Part shown: piece after piece, positions 11,100-24,108 of the stretch
Layout of the letters: the number at the start of each line of letters is the position of its first letter
Position numbering within the stretch: the first letter of the stretch is position 1
NCBI GenBank assembly: GCA_029204225.1
Contig: CM055097.1
Span: 10,610,230-10,674,229, forward strand
Direction of reading: 5' to 3'
Source: Diphasiastrum complanatum
Lineage: Eukaryota > Streptophyta > Lycopodiopsida > Lycopodiales > Lycopodiaceae
Length of the DNA: 64,000 nucleotides
Notes under the pieces: generated by a model
Database searches by the model: none
Seen by the model: only the letters and a program-made list of their open reading frames with translations
What the model was told of the DNA's origin: nothing
Program-made: the position numbers and the translations under genes

Positions 11100-12368
11100 T
11101 GCACGTGCTAGGAGTTTGGGCTCGGCCCAACTGAAAATCTGCCATGTGGCCTAGCAGCCCGAGCCTTGCCCATATAGACAGGTGCTCGGGAAAACTTTCC
11201 ATGGGCGCCGGTGTCTTGAGGCCACCGTGGGCGATTTTTCCCGTGCACCTCGGGCACACAAGAACCACCCGCTCATCCCGAGCAATGCCCCCCAGTCCCG
11301 AGCACTGGTGTGCAATCCCAGGCAGCCACTCACTAGTCCGGGTAGCGACAGCCTTTTTTCCCTGGCACCGACATCAACACCCATTTCTCACTCATGGGGG
11401 GGTGGGAGAGAGGGGGAGAGAGAGAGCGCGCGGGGGGTGGGGGGGCGCAGTTGCCACTTATATGGCTTACTGGCATTTTTCCAGGAATGATTATAGGATA
11501 TTAATCTGGCTGCCCAATGATGTGGCGCTTTGGGCAACCCGTTTTTAAAAAAATGTGGCTCACAGCACGCCACGCTGTGTGCCTCCTGTACTGTGACCTC
11601 TTATGTGATATTTTTGATGTAACAATCTTACTCGTTCTTTTTTACACATTGCTTTGCACAAAATGCAATATTATTTGCTCAAGTTAGTCAATGGACTTTG
11701 TGCAAAAGTTAACATTATAGTCAATGCTTTAAATGATAACGGTATGTGCACACGAAAAGCTTTGTCACATTGATGAGAACTTTATTGCAAGAACTCGATT
11801 CTTTAGATCAATGCTCGAGGAACCTTTTTTGAGTTATCCTCAAAGAACTTGCATTTTTTTTTCAATTTCTTGGTTTTTTTAATACTATAGGTATATATGC
11901 TTGCTTACATAAAAAATTGTCAAAGAGTTTATGATACTCGTTTTTGAGAAATTATGCCAGTTCCATCCCCATACTTTCTCAATTTTCCCAAGCACTGCTT
12001 TGATTATCGACTAATCGATGTTTTAATCTTCATCTACTTATTACCCAGCTCTGCAGTTTTATGCATGTTTCTACACAGTCTGCAGAAGTACACGAAAATC
12101 ACTCACAGGTGGATTCCACAAGTGAATTTCCAGGGAGTACCAACTGGACGGATGCCAGCTCACTACGGCCAACTGGCCATTGTGATCTACGACCTAATAA
12201 GCTGGACACTCGGTTTAGTATATGAGAACGGTCCTCCTACTTGCTTGCCTATGAAGTAGAATTTAGCGGCTCTCTCAAGCTTTCAAGCTTGAACACTCTT
12301 GAGCATTCTAGCTCAGTTCTTTATAGTTCCTTTAGAGTTTTGTTATTAGCGCTTACCGCTTATCATCG
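11100..12368. other. No gene seen; probable old LTR flank at the right
   Basis: 11.1-11.5 kb is GC-rich with short frames on both strands and nothing recognisable. The part at about 12000-12368 shares CGACTAATCGA and TTTTAATCTTCATC with the copia LTR start at 26.1 kb, so it may be an old LTR. It is interrupted at 12369 by the Athila-like insertion and should continue at 21668. Confidence 0.4.
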
Positions 12369-12373
12369 GAAGT
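12369..12373. repeat. Target-site duplication GAAGT, left
   Basis: GAAGT directly precedes the element end TGTAGTGG and recurs directly after the other end at 21663-21667. A 5-bp duplication is normal for LTR elements. Confidence 0.8.
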
Positions 12374-12857
12374 TGTAGTGGTTTCTTTCTTTGCCTATCC
12401 TCAACCCAAGATCTAATCAATCTAGCATCAAGGAGATGAAGTTAGTTGTCACGCGTAGGTTCGTTCCCATGAGAGCGATAGCATATTTCATAATTCAGCA
12501 TGAATGGGGGATTCACATCTAACCCTAACATCCATTAATCCTAAGCATTAACACTGCAATCATTAACACTAAGATCCACAATGAAGATAGCTTACTCTTT
12601 CTCTCTCTCCCTTTCTCTCTCATAAAAAGTATAGAAACATGCAAAACCAACAACAATCAGATCCAACAATTGATAAATCCAAATAAAGCATGAGAGATGG
12701 AATAAAAGTGATAGAGAGCAAGGACATTCATAAATCCATTTCACAAGAGAACCAATCTGCTTTATTGAAATGAAGATATGTACATGTGCAGGAAACTCGA
12801 GTTGGTCCCTTTTTATAGTAGAGAGGAGGACCCTAGCCTCTGAATCATATTGGTCCA
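12374..12857 (-). repeat. 3' LTR of the Athila-like element, truncated
   Basis: Matches 20917-21390 of the 5' LTR closely, then diverges abruptly after GGTCCATT at about 12857. The missing part is the U3 start; the polypurine tract is not identifiable either. Confidence 0.8.
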
Positions 12858-13079
12858 TTGAGCTTCGGCAATCCACTTTGAAGTCGTCGAAGCTGTGGAG
12901 CGAGATTCCTAGGAGCCTCCCATCATTGCAACACGAAAATATAATCGGACCACCGACAGCTGATCTTTAATACTATCTGACGCCATTGGCTTATTCGGAT
13001 CGAATGCCAAAGTAGGAAGGCAATCATTCCATCGTGTTGCAACGGACGTCAGTAGAGTTAGATCTTTTGCGAACAGCGT

Positions 13080-14943
13080 CTATTGTCTCATTGTTGGGTC
13101 GGGAGAGTGGATATACTCCCACTGGTATGCTTGTAGGGCTCGATGGAAGTCCACTGATATCTCCCAGCTATACGGTTGGTGGATGATTGGCCAGTTCGGC
13201 ATATGGATGGTAGTTTTGTCCATGGCCAATCCCAAATCCTTCCACTTATTTCTGCACGGCATTGGTACGTAGTATGGATCTACACGCAATTGGCAAGGGC
13301 TGGCCACATAACTCCTGATGGATTTCAGAGTTTTCTCAAAAACTGTAATTCTCCAAGCTGGCTGCTCTCTCAATGTGGGGATCGTATCCAATCATTTGTC
13401 GGCCTCAATTTCAGAGGTCTTAAAGTTGATGATCCAACCACCACGCAAGGACTCATAAGGATGTTGCGCTAAAAAGCTCTGGATCTGGTCCTCGACGCTG
13501 ATTGGTCATCTAAACAATGGTGTGGTCCTTAATGAAGATGGATATGCTGGTAGTAGGCACAGCAGCAACATGAGCAACAGGAACAGCTCCAATAGGTATC
13601 GTGCTAACTGGCCTCTGGTGTGTGGCCGGTTCTTCTTCTTCAAATGTATCTTCGACTTTAAAACCCTCTGGCACTGTGGAATCGAATTGTTTTGGAGATA
13701 TAACAGCATGATCGACCCTAAGAGTGTCTGGTGCGGCTTCAACTTCATCTTGTTGGTTGATCTAGAAGGAATCATCGAATATAGTAGTGGTATCATGGAA
13801 CTGTTCGAATCCTCTTTCAAGGGATTGGAGTTCAAAGGGTCCGGGGCTTTGGGGCATTACAAGAGTCTCATCTGGGTCCAGTGGGTTGGAATCATCAACA
13901 TATCCATGAATGATTGTGTGTTTGGGAAAATGACTCGGATCTGTGGAAAAAGAGACGACCAGGGTTGTTGTGACTGAAATGATAGATCCAATTGTCACAG
14001 ACTGACCTTGTGAGGAAGCAGAGGCGAGGGATTGATCAGTGGATTGCGGGATAGGTAGTTCAGTGTGGATAGTAGCGGGGGGTGGAAGCGTAACTGAAGA
14101 TGTCTGCCTAGTCCTTCGACGTGACGCAGAAGGCGAGTCAGGAATGACGATCTCGCTGCTTGGACGACATCGACTATGTGAACTCGATGTCTGTTGAGAG
14201 GATTTAGCTGGTGCCTCTTTATAAATAGAGAGCACGGCATCCATACTAAAACCATGGATTTTATTATCAAAGTGGGAGGCTGCTAGGAGTGACAACATCT
14301 GGCCAGCAGCAAATTGTTGCTTGGTATTGCTCTTGATAGCTTGTTTGAGCTTTCCAAAAACAGTCTTGAACCAATTATATGGTTCCAGATGAGCCTTGGC
14401 TATCTTGGCCTGAGACTCAACTATCCTATGCAAAATTTGAGAAGTAATACGATCTTTCCTGAGGTTGCCAACCATCAAAAAATTGTTGAGGAGTTGAGCA
14501 GCAGCCTGAATGGTAGGATCCTGTAATGGCCTCTAGAAGATAGCCGTCATTAGTCCAGTGCAGATCATTGGTAGTATCAATGTAAGACTTAATAGCTTGT
14601 TTGGCTTGTTCATGGTTCGGTGAGACTTGGGTACCAGACGCTATCCCTATGGCAGCAAGGGCGGCCTCAGTCACACGCACCTTATGTGTAGCTCCTTGGA
14701 AGGTAATGTAAAATTTGGATTTTTCCTCCTTCCAAGTACTGAAGGCAAGAGTGATAAAATCCATGTTGATTCTCCCTTAGAAGGCTCTCTCATGAATACC
14801 CATTGTAGTAAGCAGAGGCTCCGCAAGGGTCATCCACTGAGTGACCATGCTTGTGCTAGGAAGGATCATGATGTCCGTTGCAGTTGGAACACCACGATGG
14901 ATAGTGTAACGAGACGACTGAGACGTATCTGTTGAAGACATGA
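13080..14943 (-). pseudogene. Extra reading frame (ORF-X) downstream of integrase
   Basis: A gene-like stretch between integrase and the 3' LTR, in pieces. It starts at an ATG near 14943 (MSSTDTSQSSRYTIHRGVPT), has one TAA near 14774, continues in the same frame through a block ending near 14426 (containing HKVRVTEAALAAIGIA and LHWTNDGYLLEAI), then shifts frame near 14520 into a 238-codon frame to 13762. That part has a K/R-rich helical start and a long Ser/Thr/Pro-rich tail. A last piece lies at 13080-13391. Athila elements often carry an env-like gene here, but I see no signal peptide or convincing membrane segment, so I do not call it env. Function unknown; coding status is inferred from long frames in a otherwise damaged element. 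Confidence 0.55.
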
Positions 14944-15538
14944 TGGAAAAGAGCAGAAACTGAAGTAATGAGCGCGAGTGTTTATCAAAAAACGATATGG
15001 AAAGTTTTGAAGGCTTTGGTTGCTGGAAAAATTGGCAAGAGCTTTGCTAGCACAAGTGAGAAATGAAATCGAATTCTGCCCTTTTATAGGCTGATTTGGA
15101 GGGTCCATTAGACAATGTACTAGTTTGCTGCTCAATTCTGAACCAAAATTTGCAGGCTTGTTCAGTATTGTGAAAATAGGCTATAAAAATCTCAACGAAG
15201 GTTTCTGAAGCTCTGAACCTATCCGACGAATGTTTTTCAGGTCTTGCTTCTGAAATTCCAGCGAAGGTTTCCAATATTGTATGTGCAATATGTGACTGAA
15301 ACCGTGATTTTCTAAGTCATTTTTCATCAAAAATTATCTTCTGAAAATACTTTCCTTCCTCTTTTTTCACTCTAATGACTTTTCTGACTTTTGCTCATTA
15401 GTATTTCCATACATTTTCTCTTTTCTTTTCTCTCTTTTTTCATTTTATTTTTTTATACTGTCTTTTCCGAAAGAAGTTAACAATTAAGTAGTGAAAACAA
15501 TAAATTGAAAAACAAAAAAAATAAAAAAATCATTTGGA

Positions 15539-18500
15539 TCATGCTGGCGGAACAGGCTGCCAAAACTTCGATAATCGGCTACCATTCATGGGAGTATCAA
15601 AGCGTTTTCCATCCAAGTGTTCAAGAATTACTACTCCATAGTTCAGGATTTCCTTCACTCTATACGGGCCTTCACTGGTAAACTTCAATTTCTCCTTGAT
15701 CAGCTTGGTTTTGTGCATCAGTGCTAGATCTCCTTCTTTCATATTCTTTTTGTATAATCGACGAACGTGCCATGCCTTACGACGGGCTTCTCTGCTGCTA
15801 ACGCACGAACTACCATCAATCTTGTTTCACACAATTTGTACAAAGCTTCATGACGTAGTTGTAAAGACTTGTCATCATTTAACCACTCTATTGCTGTTGT
15901 GCGTAAACATGGTATTAAAAATTCAATCGGTATAACAGCATCTTGATCATAAACAAGTTGAAAGGGTGTTTGATTTGTACTACTCTTGTAAGCGGTTCTG
16001 AATGCCCATAATGTTGTTCCCAATCAGACCGACTCGCTTCAATTGTTTTCGTCATAATAGTGCAGAGAATCTTATTGGAAGATTCAGCTTGGCCATTTCC
16101 TCTGGGATAATATGGAGTACTAAATCTGTGTATAACAACAAAAATCTTCCAGTACACACTTTATCGTTTGATTGACAAAGTGTGTACCCCGGTCACTAAC
16201 AATCTCGATCGAACATCCAAATCTGATAATAATATTTTCATAAAGAAACTTGGCAGTAGATTTCACATCAGCAACTTTGACAGCTTTGGCTTCAACCCAC
16301 TTGGTCATATAATCAGTTACTACGATAATGTATCGGGCCTGAGATCCTCGCGCGGCAGGATGTCCCCATATTTCAAATGGCGCTTGCGATAAAACCGGAT
16401 GTAAGGGTTCATAGCTTTGTCTAGTAGGTCGTCGTGCTCGCTGGCAGACATCACATGTCTGAATATAATTTTCTGTGTCCTTATGAAGCGTGTGCAAAAA
16501 GTACAAAAATGACCAAGAGTGGATCCTAATCTGATCCTCAAGAGAGATTGGATGTTAGATTTACTTGATCTATCAATCTACATCAGATTAAGATCAATCT
16601 AGATCAATTCTAGACATAAAATCCTAACAAGAACAATCATTAATGAAGGTAAATGTACTTGCTGGTTTCACACGTGTGAAATCCTATCAGAGTACGGACT
16701 CCAACCTAAAAATCAAGTACACATTGATAGAACCTCAAAACAATCAAAACAAATGTAGACAAATGGAGAGAATCACTCAAAATTGCTTCCAAAACCAAGA
16801 TTGGTGTCTCACAATTATTATGGCCAAATGTGGCTCTATATATACAATAAGTGAGAGCTCGTGGTACTGATCATCCCTCTGATCTCACATGTGTGAAGGT
16901 GCTTTGTCATATGATGATTCATCATGCAAAACTTACACTTGGACAAAACCTTCTATTTTGAGCACTTTTGGTCTATTTTCCTTCTATATGGAGATCTACT
17001 TGGAAATCTTCTAGAACTCAAAATTTTCCTACTTCAGCTTATTCCACATGTGTGAGCTGTCCTCTACACATGGGATATGACACCTAACCAAAGGATGTGG
17101 CTCATGCAATCAGTAGATTGATGCCATGTGTCATATGTCTAGAAAACTAGTTTTTGGCCTTTTTAGCCATTAGAACTTGGATTAAATCATATGTACATCC
17201 TATATGATTATGGTACATGACAAGTACACTAGTTTCACACATGGGAACAGGCTCCACACATGTGTTTTTATCTATATACAAGATTTTTGGCCTCTACCAA
17301 GCTTATTTTTGCATTTTTCACAAAGCGTAGGCCACCAACAACCTGATTGCAAAAGTTTGTGAACAGTAATATCAATAGAGAAGTGTCCTCCGCCCATGCC
17401 ATCATGTGAAAACATGATTAAATCTGAGATTTCATGTGGTAAAATACATCTACGTAGAATATTGTCTGATCTACGACGATACAATTGTCCTATAATCAAT
17501 TGATAGGGTTGAGCCTTATGAATCAATTGTCTCTTCTGTACTTTTGTCAAGGAGTCATTTGGTTGTCCTAGCATCAGATACTTACCAATATTTGTTGTCC
17601 ACTCAGGTATCGCCTCTACATAAAATAATGCAGCATCTGGTAATTCATCATCCACTTCAGTATTAATTGGTACAGATTCAATTCCAAAAAGTGGTCGACT
17701 AGATAATGTTGCTTTCCCTTACGAACCACAATTCGAAAGTCAAATTCAGTCAATAACAGTAACCATCTTGCAATACGCCCTGTATTGCATGCCTTGTTTA
17801 CCAAGTAAAGTAACGGCTGGTGATCCGTATAAAATGCAAAGTGCGTTTCCATGAGGTAATGTCAAAAATTTTGTACTGAAAAAATCATGGCTAACGCTTC
17901 TCGTTCTGTTGTGGAATAGTTCTTCTCTGGGTCTGTAAGTTGTCTTCTTGCAAATCGTATCGGATAGTCCTTATATTATTCACCTGGTTGTGTCAAAACT
18001 GATCCAATTGCATATTTCGAGGCATCAGTGTGAACATGAAACTCAATCGTCCAGTCTTCACAGATATGGCATGGAGGACTGCAAGCCGATAGACACACCC
18101 ATGGATCCAGGATCCAAGCTTTCTAAAGACATGTGGAGAACGCAATATCGGTGCTGAGGCTAATGTTTTTTTTGAATTTTTCAAAGGCTTCTAACGCCTC
18201 TACTGTCCAGATAGAAACAATAGTCAATTTGTATATAGGTCTTGCTAAATCCGCAAAAAAGATAATAAAAATTTGATTATACTTCGCATGAGCCATAAAC
18301 ACATAAACTCCACGAATTGTTGTTGGCGGTGTCAATTCCACAATAACCTTGATTTAAGAAGAATCTGTGGCAATGCCATGTCTTGATATCACATGTCCAA
18401 GAACAACTCCATGGGAAACCCATATCTCTGGATTCAGAAAAATTTGATAGTTGCGACAACGTTCAAATACTTTCTCCAATCGATCTAGGTGGTCTGTATC

Positions 18501-19180
18501 TGTGCTATGGACTCCAAGGTCATCCAAGTAAATTTCAAGGAATTTCTGTAGATAATCTTTAAAAGCAAATTGCATCACTCTTTGGAATGAACTTGGTGTA
18601 TTACAGAGTCCAAACGACAATACTTTGTAAGCACAGGTCCCCCATTTTGTTGCAAAGGCTGTTTTGTGACGATCTGTAGGTGCAATCTTGACCTGGTTGT
18701 ATCCACTAAAGCCATCTAGAAAACTATAAGCTTTCGCTCCAGCAAAGCGATCGAAAATGCTTTCAGTAAAAGGTAACGAAAAGTGATTCTTTCACGTCAC
18801 TTTGTTCAAGGCCTTGAGATTCACACAAATTCTCAATTTCCCATTCTTCTTAGGAAGAATGACAATTGGTGAAATGAATTCGGTATGTTCGATCTCATAA
18901 ATGAAATCGGCGTCAAGCAATCTCTGAAACTCTTTCTTTATCAGATCTGCAACATTAGGATTATAGTGACTTTGTAACCTTTGGAACTACATCAGGTATT
19001 AAAGGTACAGTATGTTCAATAACTGACGTTGAAATCCCTTTAAGATCTTTATAAGTCCATGCAAAGTAATCTTGATACTTAATAAGCAACTTCTGTAGCA
19101 CTTGAAACTGTTCAGGATTAAGTTGTGATCCAACTTGTACAATCTTTTCTGGTCCTCCTAGTTCAGCAAGATTCATAGGC
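15539..19180 (-). pseudogene. pol: Pol of the Athila-like element (RT, RNaseH, integrase)
   Basis: Fragments in order on the minus strand. 18961-19176: pre-RT linker with YQDYFAWTYKDLKGI. 18354-18960: reverse transcriptase, with the FGLCNTPSSFQRVM block and the catalytic YLDD (YLDDLGVHS). 17616-17852: RNaseH part with FYTDHQPLLYL and GRIARWLLLL. 17330-17655: integrase zinc-binding start with H....GGHFSIDIT and CWWPT. Then the solo LTR. 16120-16485: integrase core with VVTDYMTKWVEAKA and SDRGTHF; the usual first Asp (WGxD) is lost. About 16080: the catalytic Glu in NGQAE. 15539-16023: integrase C-terminus ending in a NGSRLSKFW tail. These enzymes copy the element RNA and insert the DNA. Several frame changes make it inactive. 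Confidence 0.85.
16491..17322. mobile_element. Solo LTR inserted in integrase
   Basis: 832 bp, starting TGTGCAAAAAGTA and ending TTTTTGCATTTTTCACA, with matching inverted ends. AAGCG directly precedes it (16486-16490) and directly follows it (17323-17327), a clean 5-bp duplication. Leaving out the LTR and one duplication makes the integrase reading frame continuous across the site, which confirms the boundaries. A close relative is at 23142-23972. No internal region is present, so it is a solo LTR left by LTR-LTR recombination. Confidence 0.92.
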
Positions 19181-19714
19181 TATGTCCTAGCTGGGCCATC
19201 GTAAACATCTTTCGATCTCAGGCACTTGTTCTTTGAATTCACGATGTGCTTCTGGTAAAATGATAACCACATCATCAAGTGTATATGGTTTAAAATGCTC
19301 GGGCATTTTATGTTGAACTTCATATGCTTGTTCTTTGTCAAAAGAATTTCGCTTAGTCTTCTTAGCAGAGATTGATCGTGGAGGTGATGACTTCCAAGAA
19401 GATAGACTCTCTTCTTTGAAGATGAAGACTTCCTAGACGATGATGTCTTGCAAGAACTCTGACTTGAGAAATCTTCGTCAACTTTTTCTTTGTCTTTATC
19501 CAGTAAGGGTGGCACATTCTTTAAATCAATCTTTTGAGGAGGATTTTCTCATTTCAGGACCGTATTATAATGTTGCTTGGCTTGTTTCTTCATCATTGAA
19601 CCTGTGATCTTGTATTCCTCTATTACAGCTGCTTTTGGCAGTTTTATCGTTGGGTCATCAAGAATATTACGCACTCCAAATCTGGTCGGATCCATATGAT
19701 CTAGAATCTGTTCA

Positions 19715-19894
19715 TCAGTAAGTTCTCATTTTATCTTGGGAAAAAACATCGCCATACACTTCACAAGATTCAGAATAGATCTGAAGAAATCTAACTGGAT
19801 CTGTTAACCCACTGTATTCGGGTAGATCCAAACGAGGTGCTCTCCTAACAATGATTGGATTGACTTCATGAAGAGCACCTCCAAGGGCTACCAT
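19715..19894 (-). pseudogene. gag: Gag remnant of the Athila-like element
   Basis: Starts at an ATG at 19894 and parallels the fragment at 6467: GLTDPVRFLQIYSESCEVYGD is recognisable in pieces. It stops after about 58 codons. The next recognisable sequence (19180-19700, Ser/Lys-rich, with DLKNVPPLLDKDKEKV) belongs near the gag-pol boundary, so most of gag is deleted. Confidence 0.7.
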
Positions 19895-20894
19895 TATTAT
19901 AAATTAGATCAAGCAGACAATGAGATTGGATCTATATTTTCAATCAAAATCTATCTCAGATCAGATCTGCTAGATCTCTTCCACTTGATGAAAATCATAT
20001 TCCTATACCGTGAAAAATATTATAAGATTACCCGATCGATACTTCTCAAAATGAAAAAATTCTCAAAATCAAAATCAGACTGAATCAGATTTGACCCAAA
20101 ATTTGACAAAGACTTGATCTAGAAAATCAGAACCTAAAAGTAGTATTGGCGAAAATTCCTTAGGTGAAGGTTAACTTGGCAAAGGTTCAGTAGTGCTATT
20201 TTTGGTAAAAAAAAAAAACTCTTTGATCAGGTTTTTCTAACAAATTCTATGAAAATAACCTTCGCCGAACTCTTAGACTGAGAATCTGACACAAATAAAG
20301 CTAGGGTAGAACTGGCGAAGGTCCCTGACACATAAAAGCACAGTTTTTTAGCTTCGCGAGAGTAAAAATACAGATTTTCTATGAATCGGATAGAATGAAT
20401 GTTCGTCAAACTCAAAAATAATAAATTATTATGAATAGAATAATCTGAAATTTTGGCGAAGGTTTTGGCTAAGAATCAAGAGTAATACTGGTATTTTTGC
20501 AAAAAAAAAAAAAAAAAAAGAAAGACTTTTGTGACAAAAATATGACAATATGACAACTGATCCTCTGAGAAACCTTCTATTTCTGATATTATTCTTCGTC
20601 GACCTGGCAGTAGATAGATCTGAATCACACCTATGCAGAGTGAATCGGACGAAGGTCATTTTTTCTGTATTTTTAGGGTTTTGGTCCAAATGGATCTTAA
20701 GATTGGTGATCTGAATAGATTTTCTTGTTCCACAATTAGATTAGATTTCAAACAAGCAAATCCACTCAAATCAAGCAAAATCACTACCAAACTAACCCTA
20801 AATGTAGATTTAACACTATTCATGCCACGACAAGATGCCTAATGCAAGCTAACCATCCAACAAACATGCTGCAAACTGAAAAATTGGAGTAGCT

Positions 20895-20912
20895 CCCCGA
20901 CAACGGCTCCAA
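20895..20912 (-). promoter_or_regulatory. Primer binding site, tRNA-Asp type
   Basis: Minus strand TGGAGCCGTTGTCGGGGA, two differences from the tRNA-Asp complement, four bases from the LTR end. Better preserved than the copy at 5092. Confidence 0.85.
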
Positions 20913-20916
20913 AATT

Positions 20917-21662
20917 GTAGTGGGTTTCTTTCCTTGCCTATCCTCAACCCAAGATCTAATCAATCTAGCATCAAGGAAATGAAGTTAGTTGTGACGCGTA
21001 GATTCGTTCCCATGAGAGCGATAGCATATCTCAGAATTCAGCATGAATGGAAAATTCACATCTATCTTTAACATCCATTAATCCTAAGCTTTAACACTAC
21101 AATCATTAACACTAAGATCCACAATGAAGATAGCTTACTCCTCCTCTCTCTCTCTTTCTCTCTCATAAAAAGTACAGAAACATGCAAACCCAACAATAAT
21201 CAGATCCAACAATTGATAAATCCAAAGAAATCATGAGAGATCGAGGAAAAGTGATAGAGAGCAAGGACATTCATAAATCCATTTCACAAGAGAACCAATC
21301 TGCTTTATTGAAATGAAGATATGTACATGTGTATGAAACTCGAGTTGGTCCCTTTTTATAATAGAGAGGAGGACCTGGCCTCTGAATCCTATTGGTCCAT
21401 TTCTGCCTCCCTAACTATTCAAATTTACAAAAGAGTAGGAACCATCCAAATTGGAGGGAAACCCGACTTTATTCACTAACTTGACATTTAGGCCCTGCGA
21501 TATTAAAAGTCCTGCAAAAGGGCCTAAAGTCCTTTTATTGACTTTCTAATTAATCAAATCTCTATGTGATCATCGAGTTGGACTTACACACGCAGGGTGC
21601 CAAATCCCTCTCACTTATTAACTAGGGTTAGGGTTGCCTCGGAATCCACAAACCCTCCAATA
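20917..21662 (-). repeat. 5' LTR of the Athila-like element
   Basis: 746 bp; on its own strand it starts TATTGGAGGG (TG changed to TA) and ends CCACTACA. It pairs with 12374-12857 and is the inverse of 4360-5087. GAAGT follows at 21663. Confidence 0.88.
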
Positions 21663-22204
21663 GAAGTGCAAATCAGACAGAGTTTTCAGAGATAGTTTAG
21701 AGTACGCGGTTTCTATTCGCAATTGTCTTGTGCTCGTCGTTTTGCTGAATCAATCTATCCTTTGTTGCGTTCAGTATCATGTTAGAATCTTTGTGATATC
21801 ATATCGCTTTTGTCTGATAATTCAATTCTTCATTGTTTGGCTACGTAATCACTTTAGCTCTGATGATTGTGACTTTTGTCATTATGTTTTGCTCAAAATT
21901 GATATGCTTAGTTATGCATTAGAAAAGAAAGCTCATTACGCTGTGCTCGATAAATCGTTCATAAACTTTGATTTGTTGTTTTTGCATTGTCACCTCTTTC
22001 CAACAAGATGCACCTCTACATGCAAGTCGTAAACATAAAAAATTCATTCATATGTCCCATTCTTTGCATGCATGTCCATGTTTTACATGCACCTCTTCAT
22101 ATGCAAGTCATAAATAACAAAAACTTTGCTTCCCTCTCTTTCTCTTGCATGCATCCCTAGGCTTTTAACATACACTAACAACAATAATCATATAAAGATC
22201 ATTT

Positions 22205-22300
22205 ATTTACATTCAACATGGATGAGACAAAAGTGTATCGTTCAAGTACAGATGAAATGCCTCAAGCGTATTCGCTAACCCAAAAGGAACATGGATCTCA
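22205..22300 (-). pseudogene. Short reverse transcriptase remnant
   Basis: One frame reads VPFGLANTLEAFHLYLND before a stop, matching the gypsy RT pattern (M/L)PFGLxNAPxxFQxxMN. The Asp box that should follow is lost. The rest of 21668-23141 shows nothing else I can identify. Confidence 0.45.
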
Positions 22301-23141
22301 ACAAAACCAAATACCATACTGTCCTAGATATCCAATATCTATTTCAGAATAAAAAAAAAATAATAATTCTTTTACAGGTTAGAATTTCTCTTGGTTGTCA
22401 CAGTCATTATAAAAGAACACTCTATAATGCCACAAATAGAATCCAAATTACTAAATTTCTGTATGGAACACCTTTCATTTGCCATCACTTGCAAGATCCA
22501 AATCCTATTGCAAAATAGAGATGGTTCCATAAATGGATTATTACCACTCACTTTTACCTTAGAATCTTCAATTTCTCAAAATTCTAATTAACACTAGAAA
22601 AAAGAAATCCAAATTCCTAGAGCAGTCTTCTTAATTGATTCCCAATTGTTATTCTCATTTGATATTAGTTATACTTCAGGAATTGAAAGTAGTTTAACAA
22701 AACTGATCAACTGGGTCAACCAATCAACTACTTCTCAAGCTTCATCTCTTTCCTCCCTTCCAAATATGGTTCAGGCTAAAAGCCCCAAATTTGTACTAAG
22801 AAAAAGTTCAATTTGGTATCAGTAGTACTTTAACTACTAATAAACCAGACTGTTTTGATTGTTCAACTAATTAAGTGCCGCACTCAATTACTAGCAAATC
22901 CCCATATAGATCAGCATAAAAGTTGTTCCAATAAAATTTGTGTTATACTTGGTCTTTCCTGATCCCAAAAAACAAGAAATGTTTCAATTAGTTGACAGAT
23001 TTCAAAATCTACATCAAAAAGTGAAAGAAACTGTAACCTTAAAAACTCACTAATTTCAACTCAGTAAGATCAATCACTTTACAAGCGATTTCTATTTGAT
23101 CAATAACCAACAAATTTGAACAAATCCAAAACATCCATGGT

Positions 23142-23972
23142 TGTGGAAAAAGTAGAAAAAGGACCAAGAGTGGATCCTAATCTGATCCTCAAGAGGGATT
23201 GGATGTTAGATTACTTGATCTATCAATCTACTTGAGATTAAGATCAATCTATATCAATTCTAGACACAAAATCCTAACAAGAACAATCATTAATGAAGGT
23301 AGGTGTACTTTCTGGTTTCACACATGTGAAACACTATCTGAGGACGGACTCCAACCTAAAAATCAAGTACACTATGATAGAACCTCAAAACAATCAAAAC
23401 AAATGTAGACAAATGGATAGAATCACCCAAAATTGCTTCCAAAATCAAGATTGATGTCTCACAATGATTATGGCCAAATGTGGCTCTATATATACAATAA
23501 GTGAGAGCTCGTGGTACTGATCATCCCTCTGATCCCACATGTGTGAGGGTGCTTTGTCATATGATGATTCATCATGCAAAACTGACACTTGGACAAATCC
23601 TTCTATTTTGAGCACTTTTGGCCCAATTTCCTACTATATGGAGATCAACTTTGAAATCTTCTAGATGTCAAAACTCACCTACTTCAGCTTATTCCACACG
23701 TGTGAGCTGTCCTCTACACATGGGATGTGACACCTATTCAAAGTATTTGGGTCATGCAATTAATAGATTGATGCCATGTGTCATATACCTAGAAAACTAG
23801 TTTTTGGCCATTTTAGCCACTAGAAATTGAATTAAATCATACGTACAACATATATGATTATGGTACATGACAAGTACACTAGTTTCACATGTGGGAACAG
23901 GCTCCACACATGTGTGTTTATCTATATACAAGATTTTTGGCCTCTACCAAGCTTATTTTTGCATTTTTCACA
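23142..23972 (-). repeat. 3' LTR of an LTR element, same family as 16491-17322
   Basis: 831 bp, starting TGTGGAAAAAGTAG and ending GCATTTTTCACA on the plus strand. On the minus strand it is preceded by the purine-leaning TTTTTGAGGAG, as expected for a 3' LTR. Flanks ATGGT and CTCCT do not match, so this is one end of a larger element extending right. Confidence 0.8.
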
Positions 23973-24108
23973 CTCCTCAAAAATCTAGCTTGGTAAATCT
24001 AGCTTGATGGAAAACATGATGATCTTGAACTTGACTCCATGGGCTGAATTGGCCTTTGCTGGTTCAAAAGTGTGAAGATCAGCCAATGAGCTTGATTTTG
24101 ATCTGAAA

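Larger units (their letters stand above)
12374..21662 (-). mobile_element. Athila-like Ty3/gypsy retrotransposon, full length but dead
   Basis: A 9.3-kb minus-strand element bounded by the duplication GAAGT. Order along its own strand: 5' LTR, tRNA-Asp-type primer site, leader, shortened gag, pol (RT, RNaseH, integrase), an extra reading frame, 3' LTR. The primer site and the extra frame after integrase point to the Athila branch. Damage includes a large gag deletion, stops and frameshifts in pol, a solo LTR inside integrase, and loss of about 270 bp from the start of the 3' LTR. LTRs are identical at insertion, so that last loss happened afterwards. Confidence 0.85.
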
